DNA of 64,000 bases from Onchidella celtica (GCA_963931925.1 OZ007582.1:32987730-33051729); one strand, 5' to 3'. Positions 1 to 12,217 are shown, counted from the stretch's first letter. Notes: generated by a model from the sequence alone, not told the origin. Program-made: numbers and translations.

Positions 1-149
1 TAGTTTCTCTTCTTGTAAAATGCATCTATTTGAGTATGCATTGGGGCGGGTGGGTGGGGGGGGGGGGAGGGGGGGGGGGCGATGAAAGAAAATTTGAACG
101 TTTGGAATCTAAGGGGGCGATTGCCTGAAAAAGGCTGAGAACCACTGGT
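1..149 (-). mobile_element. Possible end of a hAT-like element
   Basis: Read on the minus strand, the sequence ending near 153 begins CAGTGGTTCTCAGCC followed by TTTTTCAGGC, a typical hAT-type terminal sequence; the rest is a G-rich body cut by the window edge. A similar sequence (ggttctcagcctttttcagg) occurs at 29406-29425. Confidence 0.35.
52..79. repeat. Poly-G tract
   Basis: Nearly pure G, interrupted by one A. One of at least seven G runs of ten or more bases in the window, others near 3137, 8813, 11683, 12044, 63659 and 63757. Confidence 0.9.
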
Positions 150-439
150 GTATGATGCGTTCCATTTCTCGTGGACTAGGCTGTGTCTGTATTGTTGTTA
201 TTTGTGTGGGCTCGCTGATGCTTTTAAATGCGATTTTTTTTTTTCATTTTATTTAATGACCCCCACTGGATACGTAGAATATCTTTATGTTATGATACAA
301 CTTCTTATTGTGACAGTTAAGCTGATCTTCAACCCGGCAGAAGAGTAGCCCCTTCGTGGAAATAGTGTGAGTATGTGCACCTAGCCAGCAACCATTGGGA
401 AGTCTGAAGAGAAAGATTGACGCCAAGTTCGCCCGTCGT

Positions 440-560
440 ACCTACGAGGATCTGCTGATTTCGACATCACACAGATGTCGGCTCGATGAAGGAAATCCGC
501 CCTTCCCCCCCCCCCCCTCCCCAATGATCCTATCAACCCTATAGAACTCTTCTGACCAGT
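440..560. repeat. Dispersed repeat, copy 1 (partner near 9325)
   Basis: Shares an ordered set of words with 9325-9415: acatc...tgtcggtctgatg, ggaaatccgccc, and gatcctatcaaccctat. Divergent copies of an unidentified repeat; this one is interrupted by a poly-C run. Confidence 0.5.
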
Positions 561-611
561 TTGGCGTAGGAATGCTGGGTGGGTGATTACAATTTTTTTT
601 ATTTTTTACCG

Positions 612-735
612 TATAATAATAATAATGCATAGCATTTATATAGCGCTTCATCCCGCCAACAACTAGGCTCTAAACGCTTTACAACATTTATATCATATAA
701 TCACACACACAAATATACAGGCATACTCAGGGAAA
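612..735 (-). mobile_element. CR1-like LINE 3' end fragment
   Basis: aataataataat, then tttatatagcgctt, then cgctttacaa match the 3' end of the CR1-like LINE at 44537-44605 in the same order. The (ATT)n tail read on the minus strand marks the LINE's 3' end. Confidence 0.6.
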
Positions 736-861
736 AAAAAAGCAAAGAAAAATGGACAATCAGACTAGGATGTAAAAACGATGACTCTTCTGTATTCTCG
801 GAGAGCTTTGCACCCGGAAGCTCCGCATGATGCAGCGAGATCCACGAATAATACATGCATG

Positions 862-1049
862 TAATAAGGAAGTGCATATCCGTACAACATGTTGTGCACA
901 CAATTCGGTGACGTAGAACACACAATGTGAATGAATCTTCTTGATACATAGAAGAGCGTTTACATTTTAGACCAATCGGGCAGAGCTACCCCAGCCCACA
1001 ACATGTTGTGGTGCATACAGCATGTTGTACGGATATGCACTTCGTAATG
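862..1049. repeat. Foldback element, ~38-bp arms
   Basis: Left arm 862-898 contains aagtgcatatccgtacaaca; right arm 1009-1047 is its inverse (tgttgtacggatatgcactt). The arms flank about 110 bp with no coding potential. Likely a small MITE or foldback remnant. Confidence 0.7.
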
Positions 1050-1107
1050 ATAAAGTAACGAACCTGAGGGGAAGAAGGACCAGGTACTGCTGAGTGACGG
1101 TGTCGGG

Positions 1108-1505
1108 ATCACGTGATTTTGGTCTTTATTTCAGGAGGTTTCGCTGCTCGTGGCATTTACACCGCACTTTTCTTGCTTTTCCTTTTTCTTGTTCTTGTTT
1201 CAGTGTGCATTTGTGGTAGAGATTAATTTTTTGTAGAATTTTGCCCGGGCGTGGTGCTGTTCGGCCCGCTCTTCTCGACTTTCAACTGTCAAGGTATCTT
1301 TAACGTGTGTGACGTTGCACACAGATCCTCCGAATTTTCGTCCTTATCCAAGAAGACTAGGTGCTCGATCCTACCTATCATAGGATCAGGGACAGGAATT
1401 TGCCCTCTTCAAGAAAATTCCAACACGCCGGCACCGACCGGGGATCGAACCCGGTACCTTGGGCATGAGAGGCGAGCACCTTGCCTCTAGACCAACGTGT
1501 CCCCT
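1108..1505 (-). mobile_element. tRNA-derived SINE, copy 1, near full length
   Basis: On the minus strand, a tRNA-like head with Pol III B box GGTTCGATCCC (complement at 1441-1452), followed by a body containing cctgtccctgatcctat, gatcgagcacctagtcttct and ggataaggacgaaaattcgg. The same order is seen in the copies at 8174 and 61505. The 3' portion (1108-1240) is extended compared with those and is shared with the fragment at 55668. Confidence 0.8.
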
Positions 1506-1798
1506 GCTCCGGGATCATTAATTTATTTCTTTGTGTATCTTTTGTTTTGTAAGTTATTATTTCAATTATCTTAGTTTTGTTTTGTTTTATCTTTAACTCT
1601 GGGGAAGTCCCAGGGTGAACAAGGCTGATTTAATTTCTTTTATTTAATTTTCATTTTCTTAGAATTTTTTTGTACGTTTTCTTACGTGTTTGTTTCTAAC
1701 GGGGTGGGGGCGGGGAGTGGCGGGGGTGTTTATGAAATACAATTTTCTTTTTACATTAAAATTTGGTACCAAGTGCTTACTGCTACCCCACAGATCCC

Positions 1799-1940
1799 CC
1801 CCCCCCGCTCCCTTCCTCCTCTCTATTTCTCACAACTTCTTTCTCTCTCTCTCTCGATTTCTTTCTCTCTCTCTCTCTCCCTCGATTTCTCTCTCTCACT
1901 CTCTCCTTCTGACCTTTTCAGTCGTTCTCTCCCCTCTCTA
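1799..1940. repeat. Poly-C and CT-rich microsatellite
   Basis: A C9 run followed by (CT)n stretches with ttt interruptions. Short ORFs here are compositional artefacts. Confidence 0.9.
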
Positions 1941-2312
1941 GGTCTGCTTTTCCCTCCGTGTGTCTATGCCTATCTTAGTGTGTTTTAATAAAATGAGCAT
2001 TGTCAGAGAGCCGAGAATGAGAGCAAATTGGCAGCAAAGAAAATGTTCGAATCAACAGCTCTTGCACGAAACCACATACCACTTGCAGCAGAGAATTCTA
2101 TGTCCATACCAAAAAGTTACTTTGGTCCGTACTGAACTCATCATTCACATCAGACTCACTTAAGTTGTGTATGGAAACAGAAGCGGCGATAAAAATCCAT
2201 CAAGTAGTAAAGACAGCATTTCGATACATATGAAAACATTCTGTCTATTCTACTTGAAGAGTCTTTGGTGCTTCTGTTGCCCTTTTTCCGTACACATTAA
2301 AAAACACAGTTT

Positions 2313-2528
2313 TAGTGGTTTTGTCCACAGCATTCGCTCCGTTCCGCTTTTTACGGGAAATGACGTAAGACTATGCAAAACACTCTTTGCCTCGGAATAC
2401 TTGTCCACAGCATCCGTTCCGCTCCGCTCCTCGCCACTGTAGATGCAAAGAGTGTTTTATTTTGTCAGAATAACATGTCATTTTTCATTACGTAGCGGAG
2501 TGGAGCGGATGTTGTGAACAAGACCACT
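2313..2528. repeat. Foldback element with CCGCTCC-rich arms
   Basis: Left arm from 2315 (gtggttttgtccacagcatt, cgctccgttccgct) is inverted at 2490-2526 (agcggagtggagcggatg, gtgaacaagaccac). An extra internal direct copy of the arm, cttgtccacagcatccgttc, starts at 2400. Non-coding MITE-like unit. Confidence 0.7.
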
Positions 2529-3244
2529 TACACGGTAAATAATAGTTGGGGTTTTCATTGACACCGCTGGATGGACAACTCTACAACAACAACAACAGTG
2601 ATACAGTTGTAATTATGAAATACAGGTATGTATGTTGATAAGAGAAGTATGCCAATCATCTTATCGAGGCCGACACTGCCAGCAAAATCTGGCACGAGCA
2701 GCGATTGTTTGTCTCATAGAGAATTGTTTTGAAAGTTAGAAAGTTCGCGTTCAGTATCAATCATCAGTCCATCGATACTTTTTGTACCGGCATTTCAGAA
2801 ATTGCCAGCACTTGGCGCAATTACTGACTAAACCGCATAGAAGTATGTACATGTGCCGGTATTTCATGATATTTAACTAATTAAAATTGATATTGAAACC
2901 CAGATCATAACATGACCATTGGTAATTACCAACACTAAGGCGTATATAAGAATGAGGACACATGGTTATAGGCAAGTTTTGAATACGATTTACCAATACG
3001 TAACTGCTGTTGTTTTTTATTTGTAAATTATAAAAAATGATATTTTTACAGTCTTCCTTATACATGCAGAAAGTTGGCGAAATAAAGAGATGGAGTGTAG
3101 GATACTAAAAAGTTGACCAGGAATAGGGTTGACAATGGGGGGGGGGGGGGGAGGGGAGGGTTTACGTTTATTTCCTAGTAAGTAAAAATAAGAATATTAT
3201 TTTGCAATACAAAATATGAATTATATCATCATATCATTCATACA

Positions 3245-5954
3245 GAGCATGAGACAAGTGGACTGGAGGGTTTGCCAGAACAAACAGCCGAGAGGGCCTG
3301 TTCTACAGATGCGCTTTCCCCCTCACCGAAGACACTGAAGAAGGCAAACAAGGCTCAGATTGAGAAGCTGAATCAAAAAAGGAGCAAAAAAGCCCTGTTT
3401 GTAAAAAGAATTCTGCATGGTCTGGCCTTAAACAAAGAAATGGAGTCTATTGACACTGCCAATTTGTATAAATGTAAAGAAAGTTCGACTTCTAAAATCG
3501 TTGTCGATTTCTTAGAGGACAATGGTGTTTGCCTGCCAACAAAAAAAATCAGTTTCAAAACGATCAGGCATCCAGAAAAAAATTTTGCCAAAGAGACTGA
3601 AAACATTGTATAAAGATTTTACAGAAATTAATCCACTAAATAAAGTCTCTCTGAGAACATTTTACAGAAAAAAACCAAAGCACATTCTTTCCTCAAAGTC
3701 CACAGCCTACCAACAATGCCTTTGTGAAATCTGTACAAATGTTGATTTGAAGTTAGATGTTTTGAATGTTCATGTTTCTGAACAGTTTGATGGAAGGGAT
3801 GCACTGTCTGAAGCCAGCTTATGTGCAGAACCCACTGATAATTGCCTTTGTGTAATGAATGTGGGGTCGAAAAGGTGCGTGTGAGATTGATGTTTAAGGG
3901 TTCTCCTGGTGTAAAAGTAAAGTGGAGGTCCTGGGATATGGTGGAGAAGGAGAACAAAGCAAAAAGGAGAGAGTTGGTTTTCCATGAGACAAGCCTTGAA
4001 ATATTAAGGGATAAACTTCTCAGTGACCTTGGCTCTTTCTCAAAACATCTGGCAGTGTTCCGGTGGCAACATTTTCAGTTTAAAAGCCTGAAGGCAAATC
4101 TGCCCTCTTCTTGGGCTCTTACTGTGTATGACTTCGCAGAGAATTTTCTATGCAGATACCAAGAGGAGGTGCAGAGTGCTCACTGGGGTTACAATCAGGT
4201 GACAGTGCACCCCTGTGTACTATTTTATGCTTGTAACCTTTGTGGTGGCCAAGTAAATGATTACTTGATATTTCTTTCAGATGATTTACTTCATGATGCA
4301 CACATTGTGAAGGTATTTCATCAACAGACAGTGGATTATCTAAAGTCCAACACCAACAACCTGGAAAAGGTTGTGACTTTCTTGGATGGGTGTGCCGCCC
4401 AATATAAAAGTAAGGTGCCTTTCCACCATATTGCCTCTGATGAAAGTACTGTTGCTTTTGAGCGCTGTTTTTTCGGGTCTCGCCACGGTAAAAGCCAATG
4501 TGATGCTGCTGGTGGGGTTGTGAAGAGACTGGTGGATGAGGACATCAGAACTGTGGCAGTAATACAGAGTGCCTCAGCGATGTATGCACATTGCACAACA
4601 TATTTTACCATGGCTCCCTCAGATGCAAATGTCTGCTGCCATGTAAGGAGGTCTTTCAGGCTCATCACATCAGACCAAATTGATAGGAGCCTGGATTCCT
4701 CCACTCTACAGACATTGCCAGGCACTAGGCAGATCCACAGTATAAAACGTCTGTCAGAGAATGTTGTGGCAACTCGGAAAAAGTCCTGTTTTTGCGACAG
4801 TTGCATCCGGGGGATCCCATGTGCAATCCCATGGGAAATTAAAAAATTAAAAGGACCCTCAAAACTTGGGTCAATCCCCAACCAATCTCCCGTTGAGACT
4901 CGTGAGGAAGGAAGGGAACTTCTCGAGGAATCAAGAGAAGTGTGTTTTGGCAAACTTTTGGACAAGATGGGCTTGTGCCAAACTTTTGAAAGCTTGGTGC
5001 GTGTGATTCAAGAGTCGCAACCTGCCATTGCATGCCACCAGCTCCCAGATGTTTTGCCCAAAACCATTATCGATGTGGCAGGTGTTTGTGACAGAGTGGC
5101 TGAGGTGCTTAAGCCACATTCCATTGGCAATCACTTGTTTCCGGTTCTGACCGGTGCAGATGGAAATTGCCTCCCACGATCTCTTTCCACTCTTGTCTTT
5201 GGGTCTGAGAACCACCACATTGAAATGCGTTGTCGCATTATTGAAGAGCTTGTCACTCACAAGTATTCATATATTCATGGTGAAATGATGGGTGGTCCTG
5301 ACATCTCAGCGAAAGTTGCATCTCTTTCAGATGCAGCATGTAATGCACATATTGACTGTCATGATACCCCTCAGATAGGCCTTGTTTTTGACAAAGAAGT
5401 TATGTCCATATGTCATAGGGACATTCCCATGGGGCTATGCTGCAGCAGCCAATGTTGCTGGCATGGCTATTAAATCAGTCTACCCCAACAAAGGATGGTA
5501 TAGGGGAACATTATTTAATCGGGTCTTAGTGCCCCGATCTGCGAAGTCAGCAGATGTGTTGCACATCATGTGGTCAGCAACAAGAACTGATATGATTGGC
5601 TCAAATTGGGTGGCAAACCACTTTGTGCCCTTGATGCCCATTACTGAGAGTACAGTCAGCCACCAGGACACCTCTCATCTCAATGTTGCTTTTTGCAATG
5701 ATACTGTCGAAGTCAGTGACTTCTTCAGAGTGGACTGGGAGGGTAAAGAGTACATTGCTCAGGTCAGAGAGGTTGATGATGAGACAAGACTTGCTATGAT
5801 TTGTTTCATGACTGAAAAGAAGGGAATGTATGTGTGGCCCTTGAAGGATGACTTATCATGGGAAAGTTTTGATGCCCTAAAAGAAAAGGTTTGCCTAGAG
5901 CTTGATTTAGCTACCAGCAACCAACGAGTTCAGTACTTTCGTTTGAAGCATTAG
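3245..5954 (+). pseudogene. Frameshifted transposon-type gene with RNase H/transposase-like and OTU-like regions
   Basis: Four overlapping open frames (3272-3613, 3522-3884, 3842-5473, 5382-5954) read as one long protein broken by three frameshifts, the first near an A8 run at 3541. The middle part carries VVTFLDGCAAQYKSK, CFFGSRHGKSQCDAAGGVVK and CFCDSCIRGIPC, a layout I associate with large transposon-derived proteins of invertebrates. The C-terminal part has the OTU cysteine-protease nucleophile motif TGADGNCLPRSL and, later, GSNWVANHFVPL, which fits the OTU histidine. Some similar predicted proteins are called vertnin-like (from memory, not checked). A good 3' splice site (cattcatacag) at 3244 suggests a lost upstream exon. 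Codon composition is GC-richer than the flanks. Could instead be one gene with unseen short introns; the tight overlaps make decay more likely. Confidence 0.7.
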
Positions 5955-7124
5955 TTTTGCCATGTTGTAAATTGTTGTAGACCTGCCATTTTCTCTGATT
6001 TTTGAGGATTATCTGATTCTCTCTCCAGTTAGATAATAATGAAAGTGTAGTGAATTGGGTTTCACTTCGAGGTATATGTCAATTAAATTAGGTTTTTGGG
6101 TCTGTTTGGCTAAAGCAGAATGTAGAGGAAGTCCCAGCATTTGTTTTTCACTTCACAATGTGCACAAGATATTTATTGCCATAAAATGTTAGTGAAAATA
6201 GGCTTTACATGTGTATTGTGTTGACTTTGAATGTTAGATAGATACAATCTGTCTGAAATTAAAGACATTTAAGAATAACTACTACCTCAAGAAAGATTGT
6301 GCTGTAATATGCATGTATGTGTGTAGGCCTACAAGCAGAAGACTGTTCAATTGGATTAATGTGAATACACATGTATAAAGCTAATAGCAGTTGAGGACAG
6401 ACTACAACAGAATATGAAAATGTAATATAACTGTTTCTATATTAAATATTGTGGAATGAATTTTCCATTGAATTGATTGGGAAAGGGCTATAACAGTAAC
6501 TAAAGAAATCTGAATCATATTTTAATTTATGTAACCTGCTTAATTTTAAGAAAGGCTCACTCATGAACCTTAGCCACTTACCACTGAAATTTTCTAATTG
6601 TGGTTTGATAGAGCTAGCTGTAACTTTATCATTCCAGTCTACTTTCCTTTCCTTTTGATAAATTGATGTGACTGTATTGATGCCATTATCACTATCACAC
6701 AGCAGTGGCTATGCAATGTTTATTAATGACACAAATTATATTTCTACGGTACAAATAAATACTTTGTGTTCTGTGTATTATATCTGATTTTTTGTTTTTC
6801 TTATGTGGATTGTTTATGTCCATGAAATATTGAGTCTAGCGCAACTGCCATGCTCCACCTGTCACAGTATACTGACACTTCTACTTCTTCTAGCACTGTT
6901 TCCTTGTTGGCAATGTTAGGTAGACAAGTGCCAGACTGCCAAATTTAAGGTAATGGGTAAAATCTTGTCAGCAATCTCGTGGTGGGTGTTTTAATTTAAT
7001 CACCGCCATGAACAAACAACTTCCATGGTGAAATAAGCCATTGAAATAAATGAATTCCATACCAATACCGCACCAGCATTTTACCAGCACCAGAGACATG
7101 AATGAGTTATGACGAACAAAGCAG
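5955..7124. other. 3' flank of the transposon-type gene, no gene seen
   Basis: AT-rich, no ORF with recognisable content. An AATAAA hexamer at 6754-6759 could be a poly(A) signal for the upstream gene but lies 800 bp past its stop. Confidence 0.4.
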
Positions 7125-7720
7125 ATAAAACTCAATAAAATATGAAGTAAAACAGTGAATAGCTTACCACTGTTAGTTGTTACACATGTTCATGTCCATA
7201 TCCTATTTGTGACAACCAACACCTTTCCCCTCTCTGATGTTTTAAAATGCCTTGCAAGTGAATTCCTTTCCAGTGTTTTCACAGTGCAAAATCAGTAAAA
7301 TGGAGAGTAAAAAGGAAAATCTTGGTTGTTACATGCATGTTCATGTCCACATGCTGTTTGTGACAACCAACTGCAAACAAATCTTGTTTGTTGATATAAA
7401 CTATGCAAATCAACTTTCATAGGTATTCTCAATCAGAAGAGGCATTGAGAATTTTGGAATGGAAGACTAAATACTTTAAAAACTGTTTACCTCAAAGTAA
7501 AACAAAAGACAGAATATCACTTCTGTTGGTTGTTACATAGGACATGACAAAATTGATGAAAATTGCAGAAATTGGAACAATTTTGGAACAAATTCATGTG
7601 TTATGCTTAGTGGCAATTAAACCAATGCAATTCAGTTGCTTTAAGGCCCATAAGATGCTAGTGATTATGATTTTTTGTGCATTTGTAATGTCCATGGTGA
7701 CAACCAACAGAGCAGCACAA
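7125..7720. repeat. Cluster of hairpin-forming repeat units (GTTGGTTGT ... ACAACCAAC)
   Basis: Three related units start near 7163, 7321 and 7522. Each begins with an A-rich run, then gttrgttgttac, atgttcatgtcc, and closes with gtgacaaccaac, the inverse of the opening. In the third unit the two arms lie about 165 bp apart. The units lie downstream of the transposon-type gene and may be its subterminal repeats (inference). Confidence 0.65.
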
Positions 7721-8063
7721 CCAAACAAGATAATACAATTTCTCATATACCCTCAATGCAACTATCTTTTCCCCCCTTATACCTTCACACATGGACTATT
7801 GGTTAATATCCAGCAAAGTTTGAAAAAATTACAACGACTTTTTAGTTTGCCAAACTGCAGTACTGAATGAGACGACCTTTTGTCAGTGGATCATTATATT
7901 TAAACAGATAGATATATTTTCCGATTCATTTCATCCGCGTGTGTTGTCCGCTTCCGGCTTTTTATGGGTCTTGTGTGATTGCTTCTGAAGAGCGTTCAGT
8001 TCGATGCGCTACCTAACAGGGATAGAGTGCGCAGAGCACCAATGCGCATGGGTAATGGGATAA

Positions 8064-8080
8064 TTGAGAGAGAGAGAGAA

Positions 8081-8132
<52 letters not shown>
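8064..8132. repeat. (GA)n microsatellite
   Basis: About 65 bases of nearly pure GA dinucleotide. It creates spurious ORFs on both strands. Confidence 0.95.
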
Positions 8133-8134
<2 letters not shown>

Positions 8135-8173
8135 TTTGCGCTCTTATTACGTATCGCCATGTTACAAGCTACA

Positions 8174-8452
8174 ACGGGGATACGTTGGTCTGGGGGCAAA
8201 CTGTTCTCCTCTCATGCCAAAGGTACCGGGTTCGATTCCCGGTCGGTGCAGGCATGTTGGAATTTTAATTTGGGATTTTTCTCGTATTTTCCTGTCCCTG
8301 ATCCTATGGTAGGTAGAATCGAGCACCTAGTCTTCTACGATAAGGACAAAAAACTCGGAGGGCCATGTGCACGTTGAAAATACCTAGGCAATTGGAAATC
8401 GAGATGAACAGGCCGCTGCCCGGGCAATATTAAAAAACAACAACAACAATAA
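8174..8452 (+). mobile_element. tRNA-derived SINE, copy 2, full length
   Basis: tRNA-like head with B box ggttcgattcc at 8229-8239, then the body words cctgtccctgatcctatggt, aatcgagcacctagtcttct and gataaggacaaa, and a tail aaaaaacaacaacaacaat. This copy gives the clearest view of the element's 3' end. Confidence 0.85.
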
Positions 8453-8939
8453 AACTACCCCACCCCCCCCCCCCGAAAAGCGCCGATCGGCGCTGCACTG
8501 TGACGACCACATGTCTGCTGCAGTTGTAACTGGGATGCGATGGCACTAAGGCAAATTTCTGAAATGGGATTAAAGATACGAAATTAAGAAAACAACAACA
8601 CAAAACTGCTTAGATACACTATTGTCTCACACGACAACAAACAAGTAACTGACTTTTCTTGCTATTGTTTGTTTCGTTTTCAAGTCCCCCGACTCTTCAT
8701 AGACGTACACAGCGTTTCCTTCTGTAACGAAGAATGGTTATACCGCACACCGCTATCTACTGGATGTGATTGTTGCAGCACTTCATTATCGTAATTAATA
8801 ATAAAAGGGACGGGGGGGGGGGGGGAGGGGAGAGGATCAAGGTGCACGGCCACTAAACCCTAATGATACCGGGCGTGATAACAAACATCAGCAATGAGAA
8901 TTATAAAAATAGGAGGAAATTGTCACTTGGATATAGACC

Positions 8940-9120
8940 CTGCCCCCCCCCCCCCCGATTCAATTGCATGGCATCTGAGCATGTGTGCTCGCAAAGGTTT
9001 GTTGTGTTTGGTTTTTTTTTGGAGGGGCACGGCAGTTGAGTATGCGCACTCCTGAAGATTCTCTTTTTTTCCCGGTCACGACGGCTGAGCATGCGCATTC
9101 GCAAATAACGGGTGTAATCC
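8940..9120. repeat. Degenerate repeat around ctgagcatgcgcattcgc
   Basis: Three related words, ctgagcatgtgtgctcgcaa (8977), ttgagtatgcgcactcctga (9036) and ctgagcatgcgcattcgcaa (9085), 50-60 bp apart, after a poly-C run. Confidence 0.5.
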
Positions 9121-9319
9121 AATGAGAAGAATTGGAAATCATGGGGAAACGAAGCACAGGCCTTATAACTTCAGGGGAAAGACGAAATAAAATTCGGTAT
9201 TTCGCGGGAGACCAATGCAAGTTCTACGAGGTCAATTGAAACAAATCAATACTGATTCTAAAAGATACTTGCTAACAAGTGGGATTGTCGTCAAATTTGC
9301 ACATAGGAATGACATCGTT

Positions 9320-9420
9320 CCTACGTAGATTCACTGGTTACGACATCGTGTCCACGTCGGTCTGATGTAGGGAACCCGCCCCCTACGGTAATCTTATCAA
9401 ACCTAAGGAAATCTACGTGA
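9320..9420. repeat. Dispersed repeat, copy 2 (partner near 440)
   Basis: Contains acgacatcgtgtccacgtcg, ggaacccgccccctacgg and aatcttatcaaacctaag in the same order as the copy near 440. Confidence 0.5.
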
Positions 9421-12050
9421 ATTGACATAGGGACGTTGGCTGTCTGGTAGTCGAGAGTCACGATAGCTAGAGTGTCCAAATCATTGCTGTTCTACGTAAT
9501 GCCAAGTAAGAGGCTACAAATAAATACATGTAACGTATCTAGTGAAAAAATAATGATTTTCGAAGACTTTTGAATAATAATTATATAAAAAAATAAAATT
9601 TACACAGTGCTATGGCCAAGAATCGAGTCTCCATCATAATATTTCAGACATCACTTTTGAAGTATCCGGACTGTAAGACCATTAAAGAATGACTGTTGAA
9701 AAAAAACAAGTTATAGTCCCTATGTAGATCTATTATTATGTCAAGTGCTCCACTGCGGTGAGCAAACAAAACACTGGGCATCGTAATGCCGCAATAAAAT
9801 TACTTATTTTTGCAAATTCGAACGCTTACAGTATTAGGTGAAAAAGATGTCCGGACCAGAAGAAAAAATGCGCTTCTGCAAACGAACGGAAATAAGAGTA
9901 CTGTCCATCATTTTGCCATGGTTCTCCAAGGCACTCAAGTAACCTATTTATTAATCCGCAAGTTTGATAAACATCCACAATTATTCAATATACTCAATGA
10001 TCAGAGCATCCAGAAACCCAGACGAGGTGTAATACGTGTTTTGAGAAAATTTTTATGCTGCCATTATTTTTTAAAGTCTGAGGGGCCCAAAATGGCAAGA
10101 AATACCAAGAACTAGGTTTTTAGCACAGACATGTTCAAAGGTGTGATGAGACATCATGGCGTGGATGAAGGGGAGTTCACCCACTCAAGCCATGGATTTT
10201 GTGAAAAATTGAATGTATTTGCAACGGTGAGTGCCACATTTAATGGGTTTATTGTCAGTGAAAATTATTTTTAATTGTGTTTATTTTGTGATGTTGCAAA
10301 GACCTTCATTATCAATGGTCTGCAGTCGAGCCGCAGGTACCGGTTGGTAACTCAATGCCCAAACGTTCGGTCCCCGAGCTTCACCGAGTCGCACAACTTG
10401 GGTCGCCTGCCGTCCATGGCGAGGGTAGCATTCTATACACGAGAATACGAGCGCGTACCGTTAGCAAGCATACAATTTGCGTTCGCTGTTTGAAACCCCA
10501 TTATTTGCACAACTATAAAAAAAAAATTGTATTGCATGCCCATTTTGGACTCTTAACTGGAATGAGTGGAAACCTACGAAGAATCGGGTGGAAATATTGG
10601 ATAAAAAGCCTAATCGAGAAATTATTGGGTCAATCATTATTCCTTCTTCCCTTGCAGCACCACAACATAGGGCATAGGCCTAGTTTAGTTCTGTGCAGGT
10701 CGAGCTGTACCGAGGGTTGGAATCAAAGGATAGGGAATGGGAACGAAACTGTGTAATAAATCAGACTAGATCTAGATCTAGATCTGTGTCGCCATCATAG
10801 TACTAGTCTAGCAGTGATTCCCTTCCATGCTTTACCTGCCACTTTCACTTTCAAACAGTGTGGGTCCTGATTTTGGACGTTGATAGGCAAGGTAATCTCA
10901 TCACTGTACAGTTAACAGATTTGATCATAATATAAAAACTAAAAAGAGGTCTTGTGTCACTTGGTTTTTGGGATATGTTATTGAAATCGTTGCAGGGATC
11001 AGTTAATGAATAGTGCCGGTATTGCTGCCCAGTGTGAACAGAACAAAGAGAACTGGGAAAGAATTCTGCACGTTCCGGCCACCCAGTCGAGACTGCCCTA
11101 ACCCTTAAAACCTATCCCTAACCATGTCCCAATCCCTAAACCTAATCGTATCCCTAATCCAGTGCTCCTTTAGTCCTTACACTTTCAATACTTTCATCAT
11201 GAAAACAAAAATAAAAGCTGCGTAAAGACTTAAGTAAGAGTTAAAAAGTGTTTGGGATGCAGTGAACTCTTTCTGAGAAATTTGGAACCAGTGTCCACAT
11301 TTGCATTTAAGTGATGTATAGATTTCCATAACTTTTTGTGATTCTGTTTTTCATGAAACTGCTCTAAGTTAATTAGGTTGTGAGCAAAAAATGTTAGCAT
11401 TATTTCTGTCAAGTGACGCAGATTGACATAGGTGCCAGCACCATGCCTGTTACAAATACAAGGGTGCTGTATAAGCTGCGTCACCAACGAACAGCATGAA
11501 TTGATATGGAACTTATTTTCGTTCTATGTGTACACGTTAAAATTCACAGTTAGATCATTGTTCATCTGTGCCCATACATTGTATGAAGGAGTTCCATTTG
11601 AGAGACAGCTAGGAGTAGGATATTGCAAGGCAGTCATTTCTCTCTGTGCCTCTCTGTGCATGTGGTGTGTGTATTGAAAAGGTGGGGGGGGGGGGTGCAG
11701 GAAGACAGAGCCTCCCCCCTTATAATGTTGATGCAAACAGTTAATGCATGGCTTAGCAGTAAAAATACTATTACTCGGCACAAGAAATAGGTGCCCGACT
11801 GAAATATCTCACATGGTATTCCTTCCACGAAATTTCTTGCAGATTTGAAATATGATAATTCTGTGTCAGCATGTGCTGTCAAATATTTTTCTGTTAGTGT
11901 TATATGTTTGTACCAGTTTTAAACCAATGAACAAAAATTGGTCACTAAATTTTTAAGGAATTAGAATCGTCTATCATTCGAACCACCGGAACTCTATTTT
12001 GTAAAAATTAAAAATGTATGCTATGCCGTGTTGAAACTTCGCTGGGGGGG
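9421..12050. other. No gene recognised
   Basis: AT-rich sequence. ORFs such as 10355-10756 have no recognisable content. A telomere-like degenerate CCCTAA tract lies at 11095-11160 and a CTAGAT repeat at 10764-10785. Confidence 0.4.
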
Positions 12051-12057
12051 GGGGGGT

Positions 12058-12217
12058 TAAATAACTTGAAAAGAAGTATTTGGTCGGTTGGGCAGACTTT
12101 TAATGATTTGACTCATACGTCACAATGATGGAAGTCTGTAATACAAAATGACAATATGTGAACAATAACGTAACAATGTATCTATATAACTCATAATAAT
12201 AACAATAGTAATATATA
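12058..12217 (-). repeat. 160-bp direct repeat (putative 3' LTR)
   Basis: Almost identical to 13341-13501: one substitution and one 2-bp indel seen over about 160 bp. Because the enclosed coding remnants read on the minus strand, this would be the 3' LTR. A purine-rich stretch (aaaaggaagaaatg, minus strand) lies just before it. Canonical TG...CA ends are not evident. Confidence 0.65.

Noticed and set aside
4336..4965. 209-codon minus-strand ORF
   Set aside because: Antisense shadow of the transposon-type gene; the plus strand carries the recognisable motifs.
8229..8239. tRNA gene at the B box
   Set aside because: The head does not close into a clean cloverleaf by eye and continues into a SINE body, so it is a SINE promoter and not a tRNA gene.
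7979..8377. 132-codon ORF rich in Arg-Glu
   Set aside because: Translation of a (GA)n microsatellite and a SINE.
10355..10756. 133-codon ORF in the left flank
   Set aside because: No recognisable motif, no supporting splice or homology signal, composition not convincingly coding.
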